A stretch of 64,000 nucleotides of DNA from Aureimonas glaciei (lineage in GTDB: Bacteria; Pseudomonadota; Alphaproteobacteria; Rhizobiales; Rhizobiaceae). Location of the stretch: positions 372,001 through 436,000 of the forward strand of contig NZ_BMJJ01000003.1 in assembly GCF_014643375.1 (NCBI RefSeq), in the 5' to 3' direction. Positions 17,715 through 24,815 of this stretch are shown one piece after another. Below the pieces are notes generated by a model. The model was not told where the DNA came from, searched no databases, and saw only the letters and a program-made list of their open reading frames with translations. Made by a program: the position numbers and the translations under genes. Each line of letters begins with the position of its first letter. Position 1 is the first letter of the stretch.

Positions 17715-18536
17715 ATGGCCGATATCGTCACACTGCCGGATGCCGGCCTTGCCCATCCGGTTTCCGTCGAGCGGGCGCGGGGCCTGCACCGCATCCGCCT
17801 GTCCAGCCCGCCGACGAACGCGCTGTCGATGGCGATGATAGACGCGCTGATGGAAGCGCTCGCCGAGGCGGCGAAAGATCCCGATTGCCGCGTGGTGGTG
17901 ATCGCCGCCGCCGGCCGGGTGTTTTCGGCCGGGCACGACCTCAAGGAAATGACCGCCCACCGTGCCGACGAGGATGCCGGCCGCGCCTTCTTCGAGGCGA
18001 CGATGCGCAAATGCGCCGACCTGATGCAGGCGATCGTGCGCCATCCCGTTCCGGTGATCGCCGAGGTGGCGGGGCTCGCCACCGCTGCCGGCTGCCAGCT
18101 CGTCGCCTCCTGTGACCTCGCCATCGCCTCGGAGGAAGCGGCCTTCTGCACGCCGGGCGTCAATATCGGCCTGTTCTGCTCGACGCCGATGGTGGCGCTG
18201 TCGCGTAATATGAGCCCGAAGCACGCGATGGAGATGCTGCTCACCGGCGAGACCATCGACGCGCGCTCGGCCCGCGATTTCGGCCTCGTCAACCGCGTCG
18301 TGCCGCCGGAATATCTCGCCACCGTCGTCGACAAATACGCCGACACCATCGCCTCGAAGTCGGCGCTGACGGTGAAGACCGGCAAGGAGGCCTTCTACCG
18401 CCAGGCCGAGATGGGCCTTGCCGACGCCTATGACTACGCCGCCGGGGTGATGGTCGAGAACATGCTGGCGAAGGATGCCGGCGAGGGCATCGCCGCCTTC
18501 CTCGGCAAGCGCAAGCCGGTGTGGACCGGGCAGTGA
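17715..18536 (+). CDS. enoyl-CoA hydratase/isomerase family protein (ECHDC3-like)
   Basis: The 273-residue crotonase-fold protein has AGHDLKEM and GLATAAGCQLVASCDLAI as the oxyanion-hole segments. In classical hydratases two glutamates act at GGGCEL and in the following PE(V/I)xLG segment. Here the equivalent positions appear to be Gln (GCQL) and Gly (CTPGVNIG). That pattern resembles the ECHDC3-like branch, whose reaction is not settled, so plain hydratase activity is doubtful. The start at 17715 follows AGAGGAG. It overlaps the next gene by a GTGA junction, which suggests co-translation with the CoA-binding protein. Confidence 0.82.
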   Translation: MADIVTLPDAGLAHPVSVERARGLHRIRLSSPPTNALSMAMIDALMEALAEAAKDPDCRVVVIAAAGRVFSAGHDLKEMTAHRADEDAGRAFFEATMRKCADLMQAIVRHPVPVIAEVAGLATAAGCQLVASCDLAIASEEAAFCTPGVNIGLFCSTPMVALSRNMSPKHAMEMLLTGETIDARSARDFGLVNRVVPPEYLATVVDKYADTIASKSALTVKTGKEAFYRQAEMGLADAYDYAAGVMVENMLAKDAGEGIAAFLGKRKPVWTGQ

Positions 18537-19060
18537 CGCCGCTCGTCTATGACGACGAGATGATCCGGGGCGTTCTGTCGAGCGTCAAGACCATCGCCAT
18601 GGTCGGGGCCAGCCCAAAGGAGCAGCGGCCGTCCTACTTCGTCATGCGCTATCTCCTCGGCAAGGGATTCCGGGTAATCCCGGTTAATCCCGGCCAGGCC
18701 GGCGGCAGCATTCTCGGCCAGGCCTGCTACGCGGACCTTGCCGCTATCCCGGAGCCGGTCGACATGATCGACATCTTTCGCAGCCCGGACGCCGTCCCCG
18801 GCATCGTCGACGCGGCCCTGGCCCTCGACCCCTTGCCGAAGGTTGTCTGGATGCAGCTCGGCGTGCGCCATGAGGCGGCCGCGTCGAAGGCGGAGGCGGC
18901 GGGGCTTGCCGTCGTCATGGATCGCTGCCCGAAGATCGAATATGCCCGGCTCTCCGGCGAGATCGGCTGGAACGGGGTGAATTCGCGCATCCTCTCCTCG
19001 AAGAAGCCGACCCTGCGCAGCGGCTTCCAGAGCTTTGGCATCCGTCCGCCGAAAGGCTGA
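18533..19060 (+). CDS. CoA-binding domain protein (YccU family)
   Basis: The 175-residue protein has a single Rossmann-type CoA_binding domain: IAMVGASPKEQRPSYFVMRY, FRVIPVNPGQAGGSILGQ, VDMIDIFRSPDAVPGIVDAA and VVMDRCPKIEY. Homologues bind CoA but no reaction is established. The GTG at 18533 overlaps the preceding stop (GTGA), the usual coupling geometry; a GTG four codons earlier is an alternative. Pairing with a crotonase-fold gene fits a role around CoA thioesters. Confidence 0.85.
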   Translation: MTPLVYDDEMIRGVLSSVKTIAMVGASPKEQRPSYFVMRYLLGKGFRVIPVNPGQAGGSILGQACYADLAAIPEPVDMIDIFRSPDAVPGIVDAALALDPLPKVVWMQLGVRHEAAASKAEAAGLAVVMDRCPKIEYARLSGEIGWNGVNSRILSSKKPTLRSGFQSFGIRPPKG

Positions 19061-19161
19061 GAACACTCCTCGGCAAATGACCTCGGACAGTACCGGCCGG
19101 CGGGGTGACGGGGGCGGCGGCAGGCCGGGCGCGCAAAGATATTCCCCGTCGCCCTTTCCTT

Positions 19162-19203
19162 TTGGACGCTGGTCCGCTTCATCTGGGAAAAGCCCGCGTC
19201 CAA
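19162..19203 (+). promoter_or_regulatory. inverted repeat in the metY leader
   Basis: Upstream of the metY-type gene the 8-base arms TTGGACGC (19162-19169) and GCGTCCAA (19196-19203) pair around a 26-base loop that can form a smaller hairpin. The loop does not match the SAM-II or SAH aptamer patterns I know. It may be an mRNA structure that affects the ribosome site about 30 bases further on. Confidence 0.3.
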
Positions 19204-19244
19204 GATCGACGGGCGCCACCAATGATCAGGGAGGATCAAGAGCC

Positions 19245-20525
19245 ATGACGACGACGCCCGGTTTCGAGACTTTGGCCATCCATGCCGGCGCGCAGCCGGA
19301 TCCGTCGACGGGGGCGCGCACGACGCCGATCTACCAGACGACGTCCTTCGTCTTCGACAATGTCGACCATGCCGCCGCTCTGTTCGGCCTGCAGCAGTTC
19401 GGCAATATCTACACCCGCATCATGAACCCGACCCAGGCCGTGCTGGAGGAGCGCGTCGCCGCGCTGGAGGGCGGCACGGCGGCGCTGGCGGTAGCCTCCG
19501 GCCACGCCGCCCAGCTCCTGGTCTTCCAGACATTGATGCAGCCAGGCGACGAGTTCGTCGCCTCCCGTCGCCTCTACGGCGGGTCGATCAACCAGTTCAC
19601 CAACGCCTTCAAGTCGTTCGACTGGCGCGTCAAGTGGGGCGATCCCGACGATCTCCAGAGCTTCGAGGCGGCGATCACCGACAAGACGCGGGCGATCTTC
19701 ATCGAATCCATCGCCAATCCCGGCGGCATCGTCTGCGACATCGCCGGAATCGCCGAGATCGCGCACCGGCACGGCCTGCCGCTGATCGTCGACAACACCA
19801 TGGCCAGTCCCTATCTCTGCCGGCCGATCGAGCACGGCGCCGACATCGTCGTGCATTCGCTGACCAAGTTCATGGGCGGACACGGCAATTCGATGGGCGG
19901 GGCAATCGTCGACGCCGGCACCTTCGACTGGTCGGCGACCGATCACTATCCCATGCTCTCGGCGCCGCGGCCGGAATACAATGGCGTCGTGCTGCACGAG
20001 ACCTTTGGCAATTTCGCCTTCGCCATCGCCTGCCGGGTGCTCGGCCTGCGCGATCTCGGGCCGGCGATCTCGCCGTTCAACGCCTTCATGATCCTGACCG
20101 GCATCGAAACCCTGCCGCTGCGCATGCAGCGCCATTGCGACAACGCGCTGAAAGTGGCCGACTATCTCAAGGGTCACGACAAGGTCGGCTGGGTGTCCTA
20201 TGCGGGCCTGCCCGGCGACCGCTATCATCAGGCGATGCAGACCTATGCGCCGAAGGGGGCGGGCGCAGTGCTGACCTTTGGCCTCAAGGACGGCTACGAC
20301 GCCGGCGTCACCTTCGTCGAGGCGCTGGAACTGTTCTCGCATCTCGCCAATATCGGCGATACCAGGTCGCTGGTCATCCACCCGGCGTCCACCACCCATA
20401 AGCAGCTGACGGACGCTCAGAAGGTGGCGGCAGGCGCCGGGCCCGACGTGGTGCGTCTCTCGGTCGGCATCGAGAACGTCGCCGACATCATCGCCGATCT
20501 CGATCAGGCGCTGGCCAAGGTCTGA
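19245..20525 (+). CDS. metY: O-acetylhomoserine sulfhydrylase family enzyme
   Basis: The 426-residue protein belongs to the Cys/Met-metabolism PLP family. Visible features are TPIYQTTSFVFD, YTRIMNPTQAVLEERVAALE, LPLIVDNTMASPYL, the PLP-lysine segment HSLTKFMGGHGN, and RLSVGIENVADI near the end. Its length and the GGHGNSMGG sequence fit O-acetylhomoserine aminocarboxypropyltransferase (MetY) better than MetZ or MetB. It would form homocysteine from O-acetylhomoserine and sulfide in methionine synthesis. AGGGAGG stands before the ATG. A sulfide versus thiol preference cannot be read out. Confidence 0.88.
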   Translation: MTTTPGFETLAIHAGAQPDPSTGARTTPIYQTTSFVFDNVDHAAALFGLQQFGNIYTRIMNPTQAVLEERVAALEGGTAALAVASGHAAQLLVFQTLMQPGDEFVASRRLYGGSINQFTNAFKSFDWRVKWGDPDDLQSFEAAITDKTRAIFIESIANPGGIVCDIAGIAEIAHRHGLPLIVDNTMASPYLCRPIEHGADIVVHSLTKFMGGHGNSMGGAIVDAGTFDWSATDHYPMLSAPRPEYNGVVLHETFGNFAFAIACRVLGLRDLGPAISPFNAFMILTGIETLPLRMQRHCDNALKVADYLKGHDKVGWVSYAGLPGDRYHQAMQTYAPKGAGAVLTFGLKDGYDAGVTFVEALELFSHLANIGDTRSLVIHPASTTHKQLTDAQKVAAGAGPDVVRLSVGIENVADIIADLDQALAKV

Positions 20526-20531
20526 CGGGCG

Positions 20532-20666
20532 TCAGTACTCCTCGTCGACCCGTTGGCTCAATCGCCAGGCGATGAGGCCACGGTCGACGAGGCAGCCGAG
20601 ACAGCTGGCGACCCCGGTCATGGCGACGAAGAAACCGACGAACTGTGCAAAGTCTCCTGCAGTCAT
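20532..20666 (-). CDS. small single-span membrane protein
   Basis: This 44-residue reading frame starts behind a near-perfect ribosome site (GGAGGAG, six bases from the ATG). It encodes one hydrophobic segment (FAQFVGFFVAMTGVASCLGCLV) followed by a basic/acidic tail (RLSQRVDEEY). It ends six bases from the metY stop codon, convergent with it. I do not recognise a family. The strong ribosome site and clean single-span topology support it as a real small gene. Confidence 0.5.
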   Translation of the reverse strand: MTAGDFAQFVGFFVAMTGVASCLGCLVDRGLIAWRLSQRVDEEY

Positions 20667-20792
20667 GGACGTCTCCTCCGATTGGTCGCCCATGATGGCT
20701 TCACAAGCTTGCGCTGAGTTGACCAGGCGCCCCACTGCAGGACAAACGCGGCCTCGCCGAACTTGTTCACTACCCTGCGCGAGGATTTTTCC

Positions 20793-21140
20793 ATGGCCCG
20801 TCTCCTGATGAGCTTCGACCTTGCCGGCATCGCGCCGGAACCCGGCGCGCCCGACCCGTCCAAGGTGACGGAGGGCGCCCCCCGCCACCGCACCTGGAAC
20901 CTCGAGGAGACCGCCGACGGCCTCTTCGCCGGCATCTGGGAATCGACGCCCGGCGAGTGGCGGATCGAGTACACCGAATGGGAGTTCTGCCACATCGTGG
21001 CCGGTGTGTCGGTCCTCATCGGGGAAGACGGCGAGGCCACGACCTATCGCGCCGGCGACAGTTTTGTCATCCGCCCCGGCTTCAGGGGACGATGGCGCGT
21101 CGTCGAAACGACGGTGAAGCACTACGTCGTCAAGGTATGA
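20793..21140 (+). CDS. cupin domain protein (DUF861/Cupin_3)
   Basis: The 115-residue single-domain cupin has GIWESTPGEWRIEYTEWEFC, HIVAGVSVLIGEDG and YRAGDSFVIRPGFRGRWRVV. That is the DUF861 pattern, shared with (S)-ureidoglycine aminohydrolase-like and related small cupins. Only one histidine of the usual metal triad is obvious, so catalysis is uncertain. GAGGA lies eight bases before the ATG at 20793. It is convergent with the P450 gene. Confidence 0.75.
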   Translation: MARLLMSFDLAGIAPEPGAPDPSKVTEGAPRHRTWNLEETADGLFAGIWESTPGEWRIEYTEWEFCHIVAGVSVLIGEDGEATTYRAGDSFVIRPGFRGRWRVVETTVKHYVVKV

Positions 21141-21188
21141 TCGTCCGGAGCGGCAGGGCGCTGGTCCGCCCGGCGTTGCTCCTTCAAT

Positions 21189-22439
21189 CTAAAACGGGGC
21201 GACCTCGAGCCGTTCGAGACCGCGAAAATGCCAGCTGTCGTTGGTGCGTGGCGGGGCGGCGAGCCGCATCCGCGGCAGGCTTCTGAACAGCCGTTCGAGG
21301 GCCACGACCAGTTCCAGGCGCGCGAGCGGCGCGCCGAGGCAGAAGTGGATGCCGGCGCCGAAGGACACATGGCCGCCATCCCGGCGCGCGGGATCGAAGC
21401 GGTCCGGATGGGCGAAGCGCCGCGGGTCGCGGTTGCCGGCGCCGAGGAGAAGCGCCACCGCCTCGCCGCGCCGCACCTGCACGCCGCCGGACAGTTCGAC
21501 ATCGGCCAGCGCGATCCGCCGGAACAGGTGGAGCGGCGTGTCGAAGCGCAGGATCTCCTCGACCGTCCGGACGCTGTCGGCCCGTGCGGAAAACAGGGCG
21601 GGGCCGTCCAGCCCCGATTCCAGCACCGCCTTCACCCCGTTGCCGATCTGGTGCACCGTCGCCTCGTGCCCGGCATTCATCAGGAGGATGAGCGTCGCGA
21701 CCATCTCGTCTTCGCTGAGGCGTCCCTCTTCCGTCTCGGCCGCGATCAGGGACGAGATCAGGTCGTCGCCGGGATGGCGGCGCCGTTCGGCGACCGCCGA
21801 ATGCATGAAGTCGCGAAAGTTCGCCGCTGCCTTCTCTGCCGCGGCTTCCACGCTGGCCGTGCGACCAAACTGGTACATCGCAACCATGCTGTGCGACCAG
21901 GCGAGCATATCGGCATGCGCCGTCGCGCCGAGGCCGACGAGCCGGGCGATCACGGCGACCGCCAGCGGCGTGGCGAAGCGCGCGACGAGGTCCACCGCGG
22001 GCTCGCCGGCAAAGCCGTCGATCAGCGCGTCGGCCAAGGCCGCGATGGAAGCTTCCAGGGGGTCGATGCGGCGGGAGACGAAGCCCTTGCTCACCAGGCT
22101 GCGCAGCCTCGTATGCGTCGGCGGCTCCAGCTCCATCAACGAGTTGAGTTCCAGGGCGAAGAAGTTGCGGCCGTTCTCAGAGACCGCCGGGCTTTCGGGC
22201 CGACCGGTTTCGTCGGGAAGAATGCGGCCGAAGCGCCGATCGCGCAGGAGCGCCGAGATCAGCCGGTGCTCGGCAATGGCTAGGCAGCCGAGCTCCTCCC
22301 AGAAGACGGGAGCGCCGGCGCGGTGCAGCGCCGCATAGGCGGGATAGGGATCCTGGAAGAAACCGGCATCGCGCGGGTCGAGGCGCAGGCGCCGCGAGGC
22401 CGGATCGAGAGCGAAGCTGTCGGGAAGGGTATGGGTCAT
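21189..22439 (-). CDS. cytochrome P450
   Basis: The 416-residue soluble bacterial P450 has the I-helix oxygen-activation segment NAGHEATVHQIGNG, the K-helix EILRFDTPLHLFRR, and the heme-binding loop VSFGAGIHFCLGAPLARLE with the Cys thiolate ligand. It would monooxygenate a small hydrophobic substrate with electrons from a ferredoxin or similar partner. No ferredoxin or reductase gene is adjacent. The start at 22439 (MTHTLPDSF) is chosen on domain extent; its ribosome site is weak. The CYP family cannot be assigned by eye. Confidence 0.92.
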   Translation of the reverse strand: MTHTLPDSFALDPASRRLRLDPRDAGFFQDPYPAYAALHRAGAPVFWEELGCLAIAEHRLISALLRDRRFGRILPDETGRPESPAVSENGRNFFALELNSLMELEPPTHTRLRSLVSKGFVSRRIDPLEASIAALADALIDGFAGEPAVDLVARFATPLAVAVIARLVGLGATAHADMLAWSHSMVAMYQFGRTASVEAAAEKAAANFRDFMHSAVAERRRHPGDDLISSLIAAETEEGRLSEDEMVATLILLMNAGHEATVHQIGNGVKAVLESGLDGPALFSARADSVRTVEEILRFDTPLHLFRRIALADVELSGGVQVRRGEAVALLLGAGNRDPRRFAHPDRFDPARRDGGHVSFGAGIHFCLGAPLARLELVVALERLFRSLPRMRLAAPPRTNDSWHFRGLERLEVAPF

Positions 22440-22508
22440 GCCGCCAATCTGCTGGGGCGGACGTGTCGGCACAAGCCGCCAGCCGATCGTGAGCGCGCCG
22501 TCCCCAAC

Positions 22509-22542
22509 GCAAAAGGCGCACCGCGACACTGCGATGCGCCTT
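22509..22542 (-). terminator. terminator downstream of the SOUL-domain gene
   Basis: On the minus strand AAGGCGCA and TGCGCCTT pair over 8 bases around a 14-base loop, followed by TTTTGCG. It begins about 50 bases after the stop codon of the SOUL gene and would separate it from the P450 gene. Confidence 0.65.
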
Positions 22543-22590
22543 CCGATGGCGTGGGGAGCCCGTCAGCGACGGACGAAGGTGCTTAAAGCC

Positions 22591-23610
22591 TCAGCGCTCG
22601 ACCTCGATGAGGATCTCGTTGCGCTTCATGAAGCCCGGCGTCCAGGGCGGGTTGTAGAAGGCGTATTCCGGATCGCCCTTCTGCTTCATGTTCTCGTCGG
22701 CGATGTAGTTGTAGAGCACCATCAGCTTCTTCGACGCGAGGCTCGCCGTGAAATTGCCGTTGAAGCGGATCGCGACGACGCGCTTGGACGGCAGCTCGCG
22801 GATTGTCACATCGTCTGAAGCCGGCGCGGGCAGGGTGGCCTTGGTGAACTTCTTCGGCATGACGAAGCGGATCGCCCAGCCCTTGGTCTTGCCCTCGTTC
22901 TCGGACAGCTGCTGGAGGACGGGCGCCGTCATCGCGATCTTCTTGCCCGAACGGTTGCCGGCGAAGATGTATTCGGCCAGCGTCTCGAAGCCGATGCGGC
23001 GGGCCTTCTCGTGATAGCCGCTCTTGATCGTCTCGGCGACGATCATCGCGTCGTAGTCGCGGACCTCGATGTCGCCGTCGGTGCGCACGGTCTCGTAGTC
23101 GGGCTCCTCGGTGTGCTCGGCGACCTTCTTGCTGACATAGAAGGCGGCGCCGACCACGGCGACGACACCGCCGGTGACGAGCAGCGTGGTAAGGGCCGGG
23201 CGACCGCGCAGGAAGTCGATTCCCTGCTGGGCCTGCATGCCGCGCCTGAAGCTCGGCGCGCGCGGCAGCCGCGGATCCGGCAGACGGGCGGCGACGCTGC
23301 CCAGGCGCCAGGACGGGAGATGCGAGCGCAGATCGCTCAACGAACCGCGCAGGTCGGGCAGGGCGTCGACGACACTCCGGTAAGAGGCCCGCGCATCGGC
23401 CGTCGTCGGCATCGAGAGGTGCCGAAGACCATCGGGCAGGTATGAATGCGAGCGCGACGGAAAGCCGACGGAGCGCCGGACGCGCTCGCTCATCGACGGC
23501 GTCGGGCTGAGGCGTTCGGAGACCTGGCCTTCCAGTTCGGCGATGCGATCGCCGATGTCGCTGATCGACTCGGCGATGCGATCATAGGCGCTGGGCGTGT
23601 CTCGAAACAT
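22591..23610 (-). CDS. membrane-anchored SOUL/heme-binding domain protein
   Basis: The 339-residue protein has three parts. Residues 1-135 are polar and partly helical, with SDIGDRIAELEGQVSERL resembling a short coiled coil. One membrane segment follows at about 139-160 (TLLVTGGVVAVVGAAFYVS). Residues 170-339 form a SOUL domain (YETVRTDGDIEVRDYDAMIV, GNRSGKKIAMTAPVLQQ, WAIRFVMPKKF, YNPPWTPGFMKRNEI). SOUL proteins bind heme or other porphyrins; bacterial ones are poorly characterised. The long polar N terminus ahead of the anchor is unusual. CAGGAGA precedes the ATG at 23610. Confidence 0.85.
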   Translation of the reverse strand: MFRDTPSAYDRIAESISDIGDRIAELEGQVSERLSPTPSMSERVRRSVGFPSRSHSYLPDGLRHLSMPTTADARASYRSVVDALPDLRGSLSDLRSHLPSWRLGSVAARLPDPRLPRAPSFRRGMQAQQGIDFLRGRPALTTLLVTGGVVAVVGAAFYVSKKVAEHTEEPDYETVRTDGDIEVRDYDAMIVAETIKSGYHEKARRIGFETLAEYIFAGNRSGKKIAMTAPVLQQLSENEGKTKGWAIRFVMPKKFTKATLPAPASDDVTIRELPSKRVVAIRFNGNFTASLASKKLMVLYNYIADENMKQKGDPEYAFYNPPWTPGFMKRNEILIEVER

Positions 23611-23894
23611 TCTGGTCTCCTGAATGGGGGGCATTGGCCGGCTCGGGGAGGGAGGGAGCCGGCAGGGCTGCAAGAACTATACGGTCGCATAACGATACCG
23701 CTTGCCGCCACAACGATCGACCGCAGTGATGGTTGCGCGGGCGCCGCGATGCCACGCGGGGGCGGGGCCGCAGCGGTGAATGCCGAGAGGCCGCCGCGGC
23801 CGGCATCAGAAATTTGCCGCGACAATGCAACTATCTGGCGCCACGACGGTTCTTGGTGCATCGGGTTTCCAACCTGACACTCCAGATATTTTTT
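23611..23894. other. gap with possible leader or small RNA
   Basis: No ordinary gene is apparent between the SOUL gene start and the terminator at 23895. The stretch 23780-23894 on the plus strand leads into that terminator without an annotated gene. It includes a 23-codon frame (23825-23896, ATG to TAG) lacking a good ribosome site. A short transcript ending at the terminator is therefore possible. The left part, next to 23610, should hold the SOUL promoter. Confidence 0.3.
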
Positions 23895-23924
23895 AGGACG
23901 GCCTCTGTGCCGTCCTTTTTTTTT
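23895..23924 (+). terminator. strong intrinsic terminator without an assigned gene
   Basis: AGGACGGC and GCCGTCCT form an 8-bp perfect stem around a 6-base loop, followed by eight T on the plus strand. No plus-strand protein gene ends here. The nearest plus-strand gene upstream ends at 21140, beyond two minus-strand genes, so the terminator implies an unannotated short transcript. Confidence 0.85.
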
Positions 23925-24026
23925 GTCCGCTCGCTTGGCAGTCCTCCCTCCCTCGGAACAGGGGACCACTTCCCGGCGCCTTCCGGTCGACTAGCTTCTT
24001 CGGCGGGGGCACCCGGGAGGAAAGAC

Positions 24027-24509
24027 ATGACGACAAGAACGATCCTGATCGCGGCCGGACTGTTGGCGCTGGCGACGCCGGCCCTGGCGATCGACGTGGA
24101 ACGCAGTGCCGAGGTGACGGCGGCACCGGCAAAGGTCTGGGCCATGATCGGCGAATTCTGCGGCATCGGCGATTGGCACCCGGCCGTCGAAAAGTGCAGC
24201 CTCAGCGAGGCGGACGGCATACGGACGCGTACCCTCTCGCTCGCCGGTGGCGGTACGCTGGTCGAAACGGAGACCAGCCGGGACGACAGCCTGAGGTCCT
24301 ACGGCTACAAAATCGTGGACGGTCCCCTGCCGGTCGCCAACTACATGTCGATGATCGCCGTGCGGGAGGGCGACGAGGCAGGTGAGAGCGAGATCATCTG
24401 GACCGGCCGTTTCGACGCCAAGGGAGCCACCGAGGAAAAGGCGACCGAGGCCATCGTCGGCATCTACGAGTCCGGAATCGCCGCGCTGGTCGAGAAACTG
24501 CAGCAGTAG
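24027..24509 (+). CDS. exported SRPBCC (START-like) family protein
   Basis: The 160-residue protein has a signal peptide (about residues 1-21, ending PALA) and a single SRPBCC helix-grip domain starting with VERSAEVTAAPAKVWAMIGE and ending in a long helix. The motif GDWHPAVEKC is typical of a polyketide-cyclase-like group. A periplasmic ligand-binding role is likely; the ligand is unknown. GGGAGG stands six bases before the ATG. A GC-rich hairpin follows the stop codon. Confidence 0.8.
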   Translation: MTTRTILIAAGLLALATPALAIDVERSAEVTAAPAKVWAMIGEFCGIGDWHPAVEKCSLSEADGIRTRTLSLAGGGTLVETETSRDDSLRSYGYKIVDGPLPVANYMSMIAVREGDEAGESEIIWTGRFDAKGATEEKATEAIVGIYESGIAALVEKLQQ

Positions 24510-24523
24510 AACCGCGCCGAAAA

Positions 24524-24552
24524 CCGGCGGGCCGCGTGCCGCGGCTCGCCGG
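24524..24552 (+). terminator. GC-rich hairpin after the SRPBCC gene
   Basis: A 13-bp stem containing one G-U pair closes a TGC loop 15 bases after the SRPBCC stop codon. No T-run follows. It may act as a terminator that needs help or as an mRNA 3' barrier. Confidence 0.45.
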
Positions 24553-24815
24553 CCTACCTTTCGCCACCGCAGGGCGCCGTCGCGCGGGTGACCTTCGGTC
24601 CGCTATGGCCGGATTTGGCCTCTTTTGCTCATCCCAATTGCAGGAAAACACCGCCGCAGCCGCGATGTCGGCATATTTCCGCAACGGAAGGCATCTGCTT
24701 AATCAGACGGAAATAGTTCGTCCCCTATTTTCCATGCCAGCAAACGCCGTCGAAGAATTCACCCTCCTTGTCCTGACCGCAGGTAACGTGACGGCGCCGG
24801 GCGTCGTGGCGAGGC
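24553..24815. other. promoter-bearing gap before the GGDEF-EAL gene
   Basis: No gene is evident. The right half (about 24640-24740) drops in GC content, with stretches such as ATTTCCGCAACGG, GCTTAATCAGACGGAAATAG and CCCCTATTTTCC. It is the likely promoter area of the GGDEF-EAL gene. I see no clear operator or RNA structure in it. Confidence 0.35.

Noticed and set aside
19061-19244. A SAM-II or SAH riboswitch before the metY-type gene.
   Set aside because: The aptamer signatures I know are not present; only a simple inverted repeat could be supported and is reported as such.
23825-23896. A tRNA or a leader peptide in front of the orphan terminator.
   Set aside because: No cloverleaf with a normal T-arm can be drawn and the 23-codon frame lacks a convincing ribosome site; only the terminator is listed with confidence.
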